From Burkholderiales bacterium (GTDB taxonomy: Bacteria; Pseudomonadota; Gammaproteobacteria; Burkholderiales; SG8-41): a stretch of 48,400 nt of DNA. A program made the translations under genes and the position numbers. Positions 28,917 to 41,070 of the stretch are shown one piece after another; the first letter of the stretch is position 1; the number at the start of each line of letters is the position of its first letter. Location of the stretch: contig JALHND010000009.1 in assembly GCA_022843705.1 (NCBI GenBank), positions 1-48,400 of the forward strand. The letters are read 5' to 3'. The notes beneath the pieces are model-generated. The model was not told where the DNA came from and made no database searches. It saw only the letters and a list, made by a program, of their open reading frames with translations.

Positions 28917-29735
28917 TCACCGGCGGCTGCGTTCCTCCGCTTCGATGCGGTCCAGCTCGGAGTCCTGCGCCGCATCATCCGCCGTCCGGTAAGCGTCGCT
29001 GTCGCCTTCGCCGTCGGGCGCGCGCGGCCTGCCGCCGACAAAACGCGCGGCGAACAGTCCCACCTCGAACAGCAGGCACATCGGAATCGCCAGCAGCAGC
29101 TGCGACACCACGTCCGGCGGTGTCACGATCGCAGCGATCACGAAGGCGATGACGATGAAATAGGGCCGGATCTCGCGCAGCTGCTGCAGCGTGACGATGC
29201 CCATGCGCGTCAGCATCACCACGACGATCGGCGTCTCGAAGGTCAGGCCGAAGGCGAGGAACATGGTGAGCACGAAATTGAGGTAATTCTCGATATCCGG
29301 CGCCACCGAAATGCTTTTCGGCGCTATCTGGTTGATGAAGTGGAACACCGTGTTGAACACGAAGAAATAGCAGAAGGCGATGCCGATCACGAACAGCAGC
29401 GTGCTCGCCACCACCAGCGGCAGCACCAGCCGCTTTTCGTGGCTGTAAAGCCCGGGGGCCACGAACGACCAGGCCTGGAACAGCGTGTACGGCAGCGTCA
29501 GCACGAAGGCGACCATCATCGCCACCTTCACCGGCACCAGGAAAGGCGTCACCACGCCGGTGGCAATCATCTTCGAGCCCTCGGGCAATGCCTGCATCAT
29601 CGGCGTCGCCAGCAGGTCATAAAGCCCGGAAGCAAAGGGAATCAGCGCAAGCAGCACCACGCCAAAGGCGATCAGCGCGCGCATCAGGCGGTCGCGCAGC
29701 TCGACCAGGTGGGAGATGAAAGTGTCTTCGCTCAC
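28917..29735 (-). CDS. tatC: Sec-independent protein translocase TatC
   Basis: FISHLVELRDRLMRALIAFG; six hydrophobic segments; tat gene order. Confidence 0.97.
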   Translation of the reverse strand: MSEDTFISHLVELRDRLMRALIAFGVVLLALIPFASGLYDLLATPMMQALPEGSKMIATGVVTPFLVPVKVAMMVAFVLTLPYTLFQAWSFVAPGLYSHEKRLVLPLVVASTLLFVIGIAFCYFFVFNTVFHFINQIAPKSISVAPDIENYLNFVLTMFLAFGLTFETPIVVVMLTRMGIVTLQQLREIRPYFIVIAFVIAAIVTPPDVVSQLLLAIPMCLLFEVGLFAARFVGGRPRAPDGEGDSDAYRTADDAAQDSELDRIEAEERSRR

Positions 29736-29744
29736 TGTGCGCGG

Positions 29745-30128
29745 TCAGGCCGGTTTCGCGGGATCCGTCGCGGCGGGGGATTCTGCGGCAGCGGGGGTCT
29801 CGGTGACGGCGGGTGTGACGGCATTGCCCCCTTCAGCCGGTGGCGCATCCCCGGCGATCCGGTTCATCTCGGTTTCCGCCGAACGCACGGTGTCGTTGAC
29901 CGACTGCTCCAGCGACTGCGCGGTTTCCTGCATGCTGGCCTGCAGCTTGCGCAGGTCGTCCAGCGCCATCTCGCGGTTGATGTCGGCTTTCACGTCGTTG
30001 ACGTAACGCTGCATGCGGCCGAACAGGTGGCCGACGGTGCGCGCAACCTTGGGCAGTTTTTCCGGGCCGATGACGATCAATGCCACCACGGCAATGACCA
30101 TCAGTTCGGAGAAGCCGATGTCAAACAT
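29745..30128 (-). CDS. tatB: Sec-independent protein translocase TatB
   Basis: MFDIGFSELMVIAVVALIVIGPEKLPKVART. Confidence 0.97.
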   Translation of the reverse strand: MFDIGFSELMVIAVVALIVIGPEKLPKVARTVGHLFGRMQRYVNDVKADINREMALDDLRKLQASMQETAQSLEQSVNDTVRSAETEMNRIAGDAPPAEGGNAVTPAVTETPAAAESPAATDPAKPA

Positions 30129-30140
30129 GGGTTGCGGACG

Positions 30141-30207
30141 CGAGGGGTGAGGAGTAAGGAGTGAGGAGACCGGTGTTACTCCTGACGCTTCACGCCTGAC
30201 ACCTTAC
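30141..30207. repeat. dispersed GTGAGGAGT-type inverted repeat between tatA and tatB
   Basis: gaggggtgaggagtaaggagtgagga ... actcctgacgcttcacgcctgacacctta; related to 2591-2624, 32061-32150 and 40993-41070. Confidence 0.65.
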
Positions 30208-30434
30208 GACTTCGTCGACTCCTTGCGCGCCTCGCCATCGATGGTCTGGCCGGTGGAGGGCGGAATTTCCGTCTTGGCCTGCTCGGATTTGCCGTCCTCG
30301 GGTTTCATGCCTTCCTTGAAACCTTTCACCGCGCCGCCGAGGTCGGAGCCGATGTTGCGCAGTTTCTTGGTGCCGAACACCAGCACCACCACCAGCAACA
30401 CGATCAACCAATGCCAGATGCTGAACGAACCCAT
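30204..30434 (-). CDS. tatA: Sec-independent protein translocase TatA
   Basis: [39 protein letters not shown]. Confidence 0.97.
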   Translation of the reverse strand: MGSFSIWHWLIVLLVVVLVFGTKKLRNIGSDLGGAVKGFKEGMKPEDGKSEQAKTEIPPSTGQTIDGEARKESTKS

Positions 30435-30491
30435 AACATGCTCCTCATGATCCGTGCGCGGGCACGGGAAAAAAATCCGCCGCTGCGGCGT

Positions 30492-30824
30492 TTAGCTGCC
30501 GCGCGACGCTTTTTCGGCAATGCCGGAAGTGCCTTCGCGCCGCTGCAGTTCCGCCAGCACGTCTTCGGGGCCGGCGCCATGCCAGGCCAGCAGCACCAGC
30601 GTGTGGAACCACAGGTCCGCCGTCTCGCGGACCACATGCAGTTTATCACCCTCCTTCGAGGCCAGCAGGGTCTCCGCCGCTTCCTCCAGCACCTTGCGCA
30701 GGATGGCGTCCTCGCCCTTCGCCAGCAGCCCGGCCACGTACGAACCGCCGGCCTCCGCCGCCTTGCGCGCCGCGATGGTCTCGCCCAGCCTCAGCAATAT
30801 GTCCTTGTCCGCCATGGTGCTCAC
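30492..30824 (-). CDS. hisE: phosphoribosyl-ATP diphosphatase (alternative ATG start at 30815)
   Basis: [49 protein letters not shown] overlaps hisI stop. Confidence 0.95.
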   Translation of the reverse strand: MSTMADKDILLRLGETIAARKAAEAGGSYVAGLLAKGEDAILRKVLEEAAETLLASKEGDKLHVVRETADLWFHTLVLLAWHGAGPEDVLAELQRREGTSGIAEKASRGS

Positions 30825-31213
30825 TTTTTGTAGATTGACTGCGGATCCTTCAGCACCGGGTCGGTTTCCACCCAGCGGCCATCCCGCAATTCAAGGAAAA
30901 AACAGCTGTGCCGCCCGGTGTGGCAGGCAATCCCGCCGACCTGCTCGACCTCGAACAGCACCGCGTCCTGGTCGCAGTCGGTGCGGATCGCGTGCAGTTT
31001 CTGCACATGCCCGGATTCCTCGCCCTTGCGCCAGAGTTTCCCGCGCGAACGCGACCAGTAATGGGCCTCGCCGGTCTGCTCGCTGCGCGCCAGCGCCTCG
31101 CGGTTGGCCCAGGCCACCGTCAGCACGCGTCCGCTGCCCGTTTCCTGTGTCACCACGGGAACCAGGCCGTCTTCGTTCCAGCGTATGCGATCCAGCCAGT
31201 CGGCAAGCATCAT
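30821..31213 (-). CDS. hisI: phosphoribosyl-AMP cyclohydrolase
   Basis: [49 protein letters not shown]. Confidence 0.97.
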   Translation of the reverse strand: MMLADWLDRIRWNEDGLVPVVTQETGSGRVLTVAWANREALARSEQTGEAHYWSRSRGKLWRKGEESGHVQKLHAIRTDCDQDAVLFEVEQVGGIACHTGRHSCFFLELRDGRWVETDPVLKDPQSIYKK

Positions 31214-31280
31214 GTCACTGCGCCGCAACCTGCGACGCGCATATTTATAAGTTATTGATTTTAATTGATATTTTTTTCAT

Positions 31281-32051
<771 letters not shown>

Positions 32052-32060
32052 GTTGAACTG

Positions 32061-32150
32061 CAAGGAGTGAGGGGTGAGGAGTCAGGCGCGTGGTGCGTGA
32101 TGCCGAATGGTGATCGTGCCCTCGCCTTACACCTCACCCCTCACGCCTTA
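32061..32150. repeat. dispersed GTGAGGGGTGAGGAGTCAGG inverted repeat between hisA and hisF
   Basis: ggagtgaggggtgaggagtcaggcg ... cgccttacacctcacccctcacgcctta. Confidence 0.7.
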
Positions 32151-32891
32151 CTTCGCACCCAGTTTGTCGGCGAGTTTTTGCGCCGCGGCGAAATCGAGCG
32201 TGCCCTGGTACACCGCACGGCCGGTGATGGCGCCGGTGATGCCCTCGGATTCGACAGCGCAGAGCTTCTCGACGTCCTTGAGGTCGGTGATACCGCCGCT
32301 GGCGATCACCGGCACCGTCAGCTGGCGCGCCAGCGCGACCGTGGCCTCGATGTTGACGCCGGTGAGCATGCCATCACGGCCGATGTCGGTGTAAATCACC
32401 GCCTCGACGCCGTAATCCTGGAATTTTTTCGCGAGATCCGCGACATCGTGGCCGGTCATCTTCGACCAGCCGTCGACGGCCACCTTGCCGTCCTTGGCAT
32501 CGAGGGCGACGATGATGTGCCCCTGGAACGCGGTGCAGGCCTCCTGCAGGAATCCCGGGGTCTTCACCGCAGCGGTGCCGATGATGATGTAGCTGATGCC
32601 GGCATCGATGTAGGCCTCGATGGTGTCGAGGTCACGGATGCCGCCGCCAAGCTGGATCGGCAGATCGCTGCCCACCGACTTGACGATGGCCCTGATCGCC
32701 GCCTCGTTCTTCGGTTTGCCGGCGGCCGCGCCGTTGAGGTCGACCACGTGCAGGCGGCGTGCGCCCTGGTCCAGCCACTGCCGTGCCATGGCACCCGGGT
32801 CTTCGGAGAATATCGTGGCATCGTTCATGTCGCCCTGTTTCAGGCGCACGCACTTGCCGTCCTTCAAATCGATGGCAGGAATGATCAGCAT
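32148..32891 (-). CDS. hisA: HisA phosphoribosyl isomerase
   Basis: [40 protein letters not shown]. Confidence 0.97.
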   Translation of the reverse strand: MLIIPAIDLKDGKCVRLKQGDMNDATIFSEDPGAMARQWLDQGARRLHVVDLNGAAAGKPKNEAAIRAIVKSVGSDLPIQLGGGIRDLDTIEAYIDAGISYIIIGTAAVKTPGFLQEACTAFQGHIIVALDAKDGKVAVDGWSKMTGHDVADLAKKFQDYGVEAVIYTDIGRDGMLTGVNIEATVALARQLTVPVIASGGITDLKDVEKLCAVESEGITGAITGRAVYQGTLDFAAAQKLADKLGAK

Positions 32892-33028
32892 GGGAATAAG
32901 CGGATTGCGGAGCGGATTGTGAAACGGTTTGGTCGAAAGGGGCGACGGGTAAACCGGATCAGGCAGTCATGGGCGGAAACGTTGACGTAGGCCGATGATA
33001 CACCAGCCGCAGCGTGTTCAGGCCGCTT

Positions 33029-33673
33029 TCAGGCTGCCGGCTGCCAGGCCACGAAATTCGCCAGCAGCCGCAGCCCGGCGACATGGCTTTTTTCGGGGTG
33101 GAACTGCACCGCGAACACGTTGGCACGCGCCGCTGCGCAGGCAAAACGGAAAGGGTAGGCACTCCAGCCGGCAACCAGCCCCGCATCGGCGGGCTCCGGA
33201 TAATAACTGTGCACAAAGTAGAAGCGGCTGCGATCGGGAATGCCCGCCCACAGTGCATGCGGCACCTGCTCGACCTCGTTCCAGCCCATGTGCGGCACCT
33301 TCAGCTTCTCGCCGCCGGAAGTTTTCATGCGCTCCGCGGGGAAACGCCGCACCCGGCCCGGCAGCAGCCCGAGGCCCGGCGTGTCGCCCTCCTCGCTGTG
33401 TTCGAACAGCATCTGCAGGCCGATGCAGATGCCGAGGAAGGGTTTGTCGCGCGCGGCATCAAGCAGCGCCTGCCGCAGCCCCCGCGCTTCCATCTCGCGC
33501 ATGCAGTCGGGCATCGCGCCCTGCCCCGGAAACACCACGCGCCGCGCAGACGCAACCTGCACGGGATCGCCGGTGACGACAACGCTGCAGCCGGGAGCGA
33601 CATGTTCGATGGCCTTGGATACCGAACGCAGGTTGCCCATGCCGTAGTCGATCACTGCGATGTCGATGCTCAT
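33029..33673 (-). CDS. hisH: imidazole glycerol phosphate synthase glutaminase subunit HisH
   Basis: IDYGMGNLRSVSKAIEHV; PFLGICIGLQMLFE; QFHPEKS. Confidence 0.97.
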   Translation of the reverse strand: MSIDIAVIDYGMGNLRSVSKAIEHVAPGCSVVVTGDPVQVASARRVVFPGQGAMPDCMREMEARGLRQALLDAARDKPFLGICIGLQMLFEHSEEGDTPGLGLLPGRVRRFPAERMKTSGGEKLKVPHMGWNEVEQVPHALWAGIPDRSRFYFVHSYYPEPADAGLVAGWSAYPFRFACAAARANVFAVQFHPEKSHVAGLRLLANFVAWQPAA

Positions 33674-33746
33674 GATCCGAATTTATGTTGCCGATTGAAC
33701 AACAGTTGGCAGAATGAAAAAACGAGCTGCAGGATGAGCGTAGCGA

Positions 33747-33871
33747 GCGGCCCGGTGACAAGGAGCACAGCGCCCCCCCAAGAGGACTTGCTTCGCGGCG
33801 CGCAGGAACCGAGACATATCGCAAAAGATAGGCGAGGTTACGGGCACTGCGCGACGCCGTCACCGGGCCGC
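33747..33871. repeat. structured intergenic element in the his operon bounded by 13-bp perfect inverted repeats
   Basis: GCGGCCCGGTGAC (33747-33759) and GTCACCGGGCCGC (33859-33871). Confidence 0.7.
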
Positions 33872-33890
33872 GCAGTAGCTCAGCCGGGAC

Positions 33891-34478
33891 TCACAACTTT
33901 CCCTTGGTCGAGGGCACACCCTTGACGCGCGGATCAAGTTCGACCGCCATGCGCAGCGCGCGGCCGAAGGCCTTGAACAGCGTCTCCACCTGGTGATGGG
34001 CATTGACGCCCTTCAGGTTGTCGAGGTGCAGCGTGACCGAGGCGTGGTTGACGAAGCCCTGGAAAAACTCGCGCACCAGGTCGACATCGAAATCGCCGAC
34101 GCGCGCGCGCGTGAACTTGCCGCTCATCTCCAGTCCGGGACGGCCCGAAAGATCGACCACCACGCGCGACAGTGCTTCGTCGAGCGGCACATAGGCATGG
34201 CCGTAACGGCGCACGCCCTTCTTGTCGCCGACGGCCTTCGCGAAGGCCTGACCCAGCGTGATGCCGATGTCTTCCACGGTGTGGTGGGCATCGATGTGCA
34301 GATCGCCCTTCGCCTTCACCTCGAGGTCGACCAGGCCATGGCGGGCAATCTGGTCGAGCATGTGGTCGAGGAAGGGCACGCCGCTGGCCAGTTTTGCCTG
34401 GCCGCTGCCGTCGAGATCGAGCTTGACGCTGATCTGCGTTTCCTGGGTGTTGCGGGTGACCTGCGCCTTGCGCGCCAT
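33891..34478 (-). CDS. hisB: imidazoleglycerol-phosphate dehydratase
   Basis: [41 protein letters not shown]. Confidence 0.97.
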   Translation of the reverse strand: MARKAQVTRNTQETQISVKLDLDGSGQAKLASGVPFLDHMLDQIARHGLVDLEVKAKGDLHIDAHHTVEDIGITLGQAFAKAVGDKKGVRRYGHAYVPLDEALSRVVVDLSGRPGLEMSGKFTRARVGDFDVDLVREFFQGFVNHASVTLHLDNLKGVNAHHQVETLFKAFGRALRMAVELDPRVKGVPSTKGKL

Positions 34479-34536
34479 GGCGATTCCGGATCAGTAAGTT
34501 GTTGATTGCAGAGTATAAACCAATTCAGCACCGGCC

Positions 34537-35604
34537 TCAGCCGGGTTTGACGATGGCGCCCAGTGCCTCAATCAGCCCCGCGCACTGCTCGTCGGTGCCG
34601 ACCGTGATGCGCATGAACCCGGCAATGCGCGCCGGCTGGCGGAAATGGCGGACGATGATGCTGCGCTCGCGCAGTTTCGCCGCGATGTCGCCGCCATCGC
34701 GGCCCGGCACGCGCGCGAACACGAAGTTGGCCACCGAAGGCAGCACTTCCAGGCCGAGGCCCTGCAGGTCGCTGACCAGTTTTTCCCGGGTCGCGACGAC
34801 CTTCAGGCACATCGCCCGGAAATAGTCTTCGTCTTCCATGGCCGCGGTGGCGCCGGCCTGGGCGAAACGGTCCAGCGGATAGGAATTGAAACTGTCCTTG
34901 ACCCGGGTCAGCGCCTCGATCAGCTCAGGCTGCCCGATGGCGTAACCGACACGCAAGCCGGCCAGCGCCCGTGACTTTGACAGCGTGTGCGTGACCAGCA
35001 GTTGCGGATATCGGGCGACCAGCGGCACCGCAGACTCGCCGCCGAAGTCGACATAGGCTTCGTCGATGACCACCACCGAATCGCGGTTGGCCTGCAGCAG
35101 GCGTTCGATGTCCGCCAGCGGCACGAAGCAGCCGGTGGGCGCATTCGGATTCGGGAAAATGATGCCGCCGTTCGGCTTCAGGTAATCGTCGATCGCGATC
35201 CCGAAACGCGCATTCAGCGGCAGCTGTTCATAACCGATGCCGTAGAGTCCGCAGTACACCGGGTAAAAACTGTAGGTGATGTCCGGGAACAGCACCGGCC
35301 GCTCGTGTTTGAGCAGGCCGAGGAACACATGGGCCAGCACCTCGTCGGAACCGTTGCCGACAAACACCTGCGCCGGTGTCACGCCGTGACGGGCGGCGAT
35401 CGCCGCGCGCAGGCGGTCGCTGGCGGGATCCGGATACAGGCGCAGCGAATCGCCGATTTCCGCGCGCAGCGCCTCCAGCACGCGCCGGCTCGGGCCGTAA
35501 GGGCTTTCGTTGGTGTTGAGCTTGACCAGGTTGGGCAATTTCGGCTGCTCGCCCGGCACATAGGGCGTCAGTCCGCGCACCACCTCGCTCCAGTAGCGGC
35601 TCAT
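34537..35604 (-). CDS. hisC: histidinol-phosphate aminotransferase
   Basis: [32 protein letters not shown]-lysine motif. Confidence 0.97.
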   Translation of the reverse strand: MSRYWSEVVRGLTPYVPGEQPKLPNLVKLNTNESPYGPSRRVLEALRAEIGDSLRLYPDPASDRLRAAIAARHGVTPAQVFVGNGSDEVLAHVFLGLLKHERPVLFPDITYSFYPVYCGLYGIGYEQLPLNARFGIAIDDYLKPNGGIIFPNPNAPTGCFVPLADIERLLQANRDSVVVIDEAYVDFGGESAVPLVARYPQLLVTHTLSKSRALAGLRVGYAIGQPELIEALTRVKDSFNSYPLDRFAQAGATAAMEDEDYFRAMCLKVVATREKLVSDLQGLGLEVLPSVANFVFARVPGRDGGDIAAKLRERSIIVRHFRQPARIAGFMRITVGTDEQCAGLIEALGAIVKPG

Positions 35605-36905
35605 CTTCCGTTCTTGCCGCCCAGGCGCAGTTCCGCCGAACGCGCGTGCGCCGGCAGGCCCTCGCCGGTCGCCAGCTCGACGGCAATGCGGCCCAGCTTC
35701 TCGGCGCCGGCCGCGGAAACGCGGATCACGCTGGAACGTTTCTGGAAGTCGTAGACCCCCAGCGGCGACGAGAAGCGCGCGGTGCGCGAGGTCGGCAGCA
35801 CGTGGTTGGGTCCGGCACAGTAGTCGCCCAGTGCCTCCGAGGTGTAGCGGCCGAGGAAAATCGCGCCGGCATGGCGGATCTTCGGCAGCAGGGCCTGGGC
35901 GTTCTCAACAGACAGCTCGAGATGTTCCGGTGCGATGCGGTTGACCAGCGCACAGGCCTCGTCGAGGCTGCGCACGAGAATCAGTGCACCGCGCCCCCTG
36001 AGTGCAGCCTCGATCACCGCGCGCCGCGGCATCTCCGGCAGCAGTTTCGTGATGCTCGCCTGCACCGCATCGAGATACTTCGCATCCGGCGCGAGCAGGA
36101 TCGACTGCGCCAGCTCGTCGTGTTCGGCCTGCGAAAAAAGGTCCATCGCCACCCAGTCGGGATCGGTGGATCCGTCGCAGACAACAAGGATTTCGGAAGG
36201 GCCGGCCACCATGTCGATGCCGACCACGCCGAACACGCGGCGCTTCGCCGCAGCGACATAGGCATTGCCGGGACCGGTGATCTTGTCGACCTGGGGAATC
36301 GTCGCCGTGCCGTAGGCCAGCGCCGCCACCGCCTGCGCGCCGCCGACGGTGAACACGCGGTCGACGCCGCAGATCGCCGCGGCAGCCAGCACCAGGTCGT
36401 TCTTTTCGCCGCGCGGCGTCGGCACCGTCATGATCACTTCGCCCACGCCGGCCACTTTCGCCGGCACCGCGTTCATGATCACCGATGACGGATAGGCCGC
36501 CTTGCCGCCGGGCACGTAAAGCCCGGCACGATCGATTGCAGTCACCTGCTGGCCCAGTTCATTGCCGTCGGCGTCGGTGTAACCCCAGGACTGCGCGCGC
36601 TGGTGTTCGTGATATTCGCGCACCCGGAACGCAGCAGCCTCCAGCGCATCCCTGCGCGCGGCGGGTATGCGCGCGAGCGCGGCCCGCAGTTCAGCCGCCG
36701 GAATTTCGAGTTCGCCCAGGGATTTCGCATTGACGCCGTCGAAACGCGCGGTGTATTCCAGAACCGCGGCATCACCGCGCGCCTTGACGTCGGCCAGTAT
36801 CGCGGCAACAACGGCATCCACCTGCGGATCCTGCGCGGACTCGAAGGCCAGCAGTTCGGCTAGCCGCGCGTCGAAATCAGCCTCGGTGGTGGACAGCCGG
36901 CGCAT
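35601..36905 (-). CDS. hisD: histidinol dehydrogenase
   Basis: [55 protein letters not shown]. Confidence 0.97.
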   Translation of the reverse strand: MRRLSTTEADFDARLAELLAFESAQDPQVDAVVAAILADVKARGDAAVLEYTARFDGVNAKSLGELEIPAAELRAALARIPAARRDALEAAAFRVREYHEHQRAQSWGYTDADGNELGQQVTAIDRAGLYVPGGKAAYPSSVIMNAVPAKVAGVGEVIMTVPTPRGEKNDLVLAAAAICGVDRVFTVGGAQAVAALAYGTATIPQVDKITGPGNAYVAAAKRRVFGVVGIDMVAGPSEILVVCDGSTDPDWVAMDLFSQAEHDELAQSILLAPDAKYLDAVQASITKLLPEMPRRAVIEAALRGRGALILVRSLDEACALVNRIAPEHLELSVENAQALLPKIRHAGAIFLGRYTSEALGDYCAGPNHVLPTSRTARFSSPLGVYDFQKRSSVIRVSAAGAEKLGRIAVELATGEGLPAHARSAELRLGGKNGR

Positions 36906-36907
36906 GA

Positions 36908-37555
36908 TCAGCCTGCCGGAGCGGAAACGGCGCGGGCGAAGGAATCGATCAGCGGCTGGATCATCGCGCGCTTGACCTTCAGCGCCGCCTGGTTGACCAC
37001 CAGGCGCGAACTGACCGGCGCAATTTCCTCCACCGCAACCAGGTTGTTGGCCTTCAGCGTGCCGCCGGTGCTGACCAGATCGACGATGGCATCGGCGAGG
37101 CCGACCAGCGGCGCCAGCTCCATCGAGCCGTAGAGCTTGATCAGGTCGACGTGCATGCCTTTCGCCGCGAAGTGTTCACGCGCGGTCTGCACATACTTGG
37201 TGGCGACTTTCAGCCGCGCACCCTGGCGCACCGCACCGGCGTAATCGAAATCCCTGCGCACGGCGACCATCATCCGGCAGCGGGCAATGTTCAGGTCCAG
37301 CGGCTGGTAGAGCCCGGCGCTGCCATGCTCATCGAGTACGTCCTTGCCGGCCACACCGAGGTCGGCGCCGCCGTACTGGACATAGGTCGGCACGTCGCTG
37401 GCGCGGACGATGATCAGGCGCACTTCGCGGCGGTTGGTGGCAAGGATCAGCTTGCGCGAGGACTCGGGATTTTCGCGCGAGACGATGCCCGCCGCCTTCA
37501 GCAGCGGCACGGTTTCGTCGAAAATGCGGCCCTTGGACAGGGCAATGGTGATCAT
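36908..37555 (-). CDS. hisG: ATP phosphoribosyltransferase (short HisG)
   Basis: [40 protein letters not shown]. Confidence 0.96.
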   Translation of the reverse strand: MITIALSKGRIFDETVPLLKAAGIVSRENPESSRKLILATNRREVRLIIVRASDVPTYVQYGGADLGVAGKDVLDEHGSAGLYQPLDLNIARCRMMVAVRRDFDYAGAVRQGARLKVATKYVQTAREHFAAKGMHVDLIKLYGSMELAPLVGLADAIVDLVSTGGTLKANNLVAVEEIAPVSSRLVVNQAALKVKRAMIQPLIDSFARAVSAPAG

Positions 37556-37740
37556 GGCGGAAAGGACGGCAAATATGCGTGGTTCTTGCGTTGGATCCCG
37601 CGCCGGAAACACCGTCGCGCAGGCGCGCGGAAAGCGATGAATTGTAACGCATTTGCCCCGCGGCCCGGCCTGCCCGCGGTTTCCCGGAGCGGCCGCAGCG
37701 GTTACACTGCGGACTGCGCCGAACCCCCGTTTTCCCCGCC

Positions 37741-38544
37741 ATGACCACCGACAACATCGTAGACATCCGCGACCTCGCGTTCTCCTACGGCAGCCACGAG
37801 ATCTTCAAGTCCGTCAGCCTGACCATCCCGCGCGGCAAGGTCATCGGCATCATGGGCGCCAGCGGCTGCGGCAAGTCGACACTGCTGCGGCTGATTGGCG
37901 CCCAGTTGCGGCCGGCCCGCGGCACGGTCACGGTGCTCGGACAGGACATCCACAGTCTCGACCGCGATGCGCTCTACCGGCTGCGCCGGAAGATGGGCAT
38001 GCAGTTCCAGCAGGGCGGCCTGTTCACCGATCTTTCGGTGTTCGAAAACATCGCCTTCCAGATGCGCGAGAAGAGCAGGCTGCCGGAAGACATGATCAAC
38101 GACCTGGTGCTGATGAAACTCAACGCCGTCGGCCTGCGTGGCGCGGCGAAGCTGATGCCTTCGGAATGTTCCGGCGGCATGGTGCGCCGGGTGGGCCTCG
38201 CGCGCGCGATCGCGCTCGATCCCGACCTGATCATGTACGACGAACCCTTCGCCGGCCTCGACCCGATTTCCTGCAACGTCGTCGGCAAGCTGATCCGGCG
38301 CCTGAACGACGCGCTGGGCGTGACCTCGATCGTGGTGTCCTACGACGCGCAGGAATCGCTGCGCTGCATCGACTATGTCTATTTTCTCGCCGACGGCAAG
38401 GTGGTTGCCCAGGGCACGACCGAAGAAGTGAAAAACTCCGCCGATCCCTTCGTCAAACAGTTCATCAAGGGTCTGCCCGACGGCCCGGTGCCCTTCCATT
38501 ACCGGCAGCAGGCTTATGCCGCAGACCTCGATCTGCCGGCATAA
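37741..38544 (+). CDS. ABC transporter ATP-binding protein, orphan MlaF-like paralogue
   Basis: [17 protein letters not shown] Walker A, CSGGMVRR signature, [13 protein letters not shown] Walker B; MlaF-like C-terminal [24 protein letters not shown] where MlaF in this window has THDVQEA. Confidence 0.93.
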   Translation: MTTDNIVDIRDLAFSYGSHEIFKSVSLTIPRGKVIGIMGASGCGKSTLLRLIGAQLRPARGTVTVLGQDIHSLDRDALYRLRRKMGMQFQQGGLFTDLSVFENIAFQMREKSRLPEDMINDLVLMKLNAVGLRGAAKLMPSECSGGMVRRVGLARAIALDPDLIMYDEPFAGLDPISCNVVGKLIRRLNDALGVTSIVVSYDAQESLRCIDYVYFLADGKVVAQGTTEEVKNSADPFVKQFIKGLPDGPVPFHYRQQAYAADLDLPA

Positions 38545-38574
38545 ATATTCAATAAAATCAAGTACTTATAAAGA

Positions 38575-39963
<1,389 letters not shown>

Positions 39964-39973
39964 TTAAGGGGTT

Positions 39974-40213
39974 TCAGGTTTTTTCCGCCCACTGCTCCGG
40001 CGTCAGCGTCTTCATCGACAGCGCGTGGATTTCCTCGCGCATGCGGTCTCCCAGCGCCCGGTACACCAGCTGGTGCTGCTGGACCTTGTTCTTGCCCTGG
40101 AAGGCGGTACTGACGATCACCGCCTCCCAGTGGTGGCCGTCTCCGGCGACCTCGACATGCGCGCAGTCAAGTCCCGCCGCGATGGATTGTTTGATGCTTT
40201 CCGCAGTAACCAT
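39974..40213 (-). CDS. BolA family protein
   Basis: VEVAGDGHHWEAVIVSTAFQGKNKVQQHQLVYRALGDRMREEIHALSMKTLTPEQW. Confidence 0.95.
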   Translation of the reverse strand: MVTAESIKQSIAAGLDCAHVEVAGDGHHWEAVIVSTAFQGKNKVQQHQLVYRALGDRMREEIHALSMKTLTPEQWAEKT

Positions 40214-40228
40214 TGGTATGCCTCGTTT

Positions 40229-40984
40229 TCAGTGACGCAGCTTGTAGCCCGATTTGAGCAGCCCCAGGGTCAGCCATGATAAGGCGATGAAACTGCCGCC
40301 GACAATCGCCAGGCTCAGCCAGGGTGAAGTATCCGATGCGCCGAAGAAGCCGTAACGGAAGCCGTCGATCATGTAGAACACGGGATTCAGGTGCGAAGCC
40401 GCCTGCCAGAATGGGGGCAGCGACTGGATCGAATAAAACACCCCGGACAGGAAAGTCAGCGGCAGGATGATGAAGTTGGTGAAGGCCGCCAGCTGGTCGA
40501 TCTTGTCGGAATGGATGCCGGCGACGATGCCCAGCGCGCCCATCACCGCGCTGCCGCAGACACCGAACAGCAGCGCCCATCCCGGATGGGCGACATTCAG
40601 GTCGGTGAACCACAGCGTCGCGAACAACACGCCGGCGCCGACCACCACGCCGCGCGCCATCGCCGCCAGCAGGTAGGCCAGGAAAAACTCGCGGTGCGAC
40701 AGCGGCGGCAGCAGCACGAACACGATGTTGCCGGTCATCTTCGACTGCATCAGGCTCGACGAGGCATTGGCAAAGGCATTCTGCAGCACCGACATCATCG
40801 CCAGGCCCGGCACCAGGAAGGCGATGTAATCCACCCCCGGGAAAACCTCCACCCGGCCGCGCAGCGCGTGGCCGAACACCAGCAGGTAGAGCAGCGCGGT
40901 CAGCACCGGCGCGAGCACGGTCTGCACGCTGACCTTCCAGAAGCGCAGCCATTCCTTGTAGAACAATGTGTAGAAACCGGTCAT
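40229..40984 (-). CDS. ABC-2 type transporter permease (YadH-like)
   Basis: MTGFYTLFYKEWLRFWKVSVQTVLAPVLTALLYLLVFG; position next to the YadG-like gene. Confidence 0.94.
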   Translation of the reverse strand: MTGFYTLFYKEWLRFWKVSVQTVLAPVLTALLYLLVFGHALRGRVEVFPGVDYIAFLVPGLAMMSVLQNAFANASSSLMQSKMTGNIVFVLLPPLSHREFFLAYLLAAMARGVVVGAGVLFATLWFTDLNVAHPGWALLFGVCGSAVMGALGIVAGIHSDKIDQLAAFTNFIILPLTFLSGVFYSIQSLPPFWQAASHLNPVFYMIDGFRYGFFGASDTSPWLSLAIVGGSFIALSWLTLGLLKSGYKLRH

Positions 40985-40992
40985 TTTTTTGT

Positions 40993-41070
40993 CGTCAGGG
41001 GTCAGGCGTGAAGAGTCAGGAGTGGGGATGGTTTGGATCTCACGCCTGACTCCTCGCTCGTCCCTCACGC
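40993..41070. repeat. dispersed GTCAGGCGTGA-type inverted repeat between ABC genes
   Basis: gtcaggggtcaggcgtgaagagtcaggagt ... ctcacgcctgactcctcgctcgtccctcacgcc. Confidence 0.65.

Noticed and set aside
28907-28927. GCCGCCGG-CGTCA-CCGGCGGC hairpin considered as terminator
   Set aside because: Overlaps the tatC stop and lacks a U-run; may be chance in GC-rich DNA.
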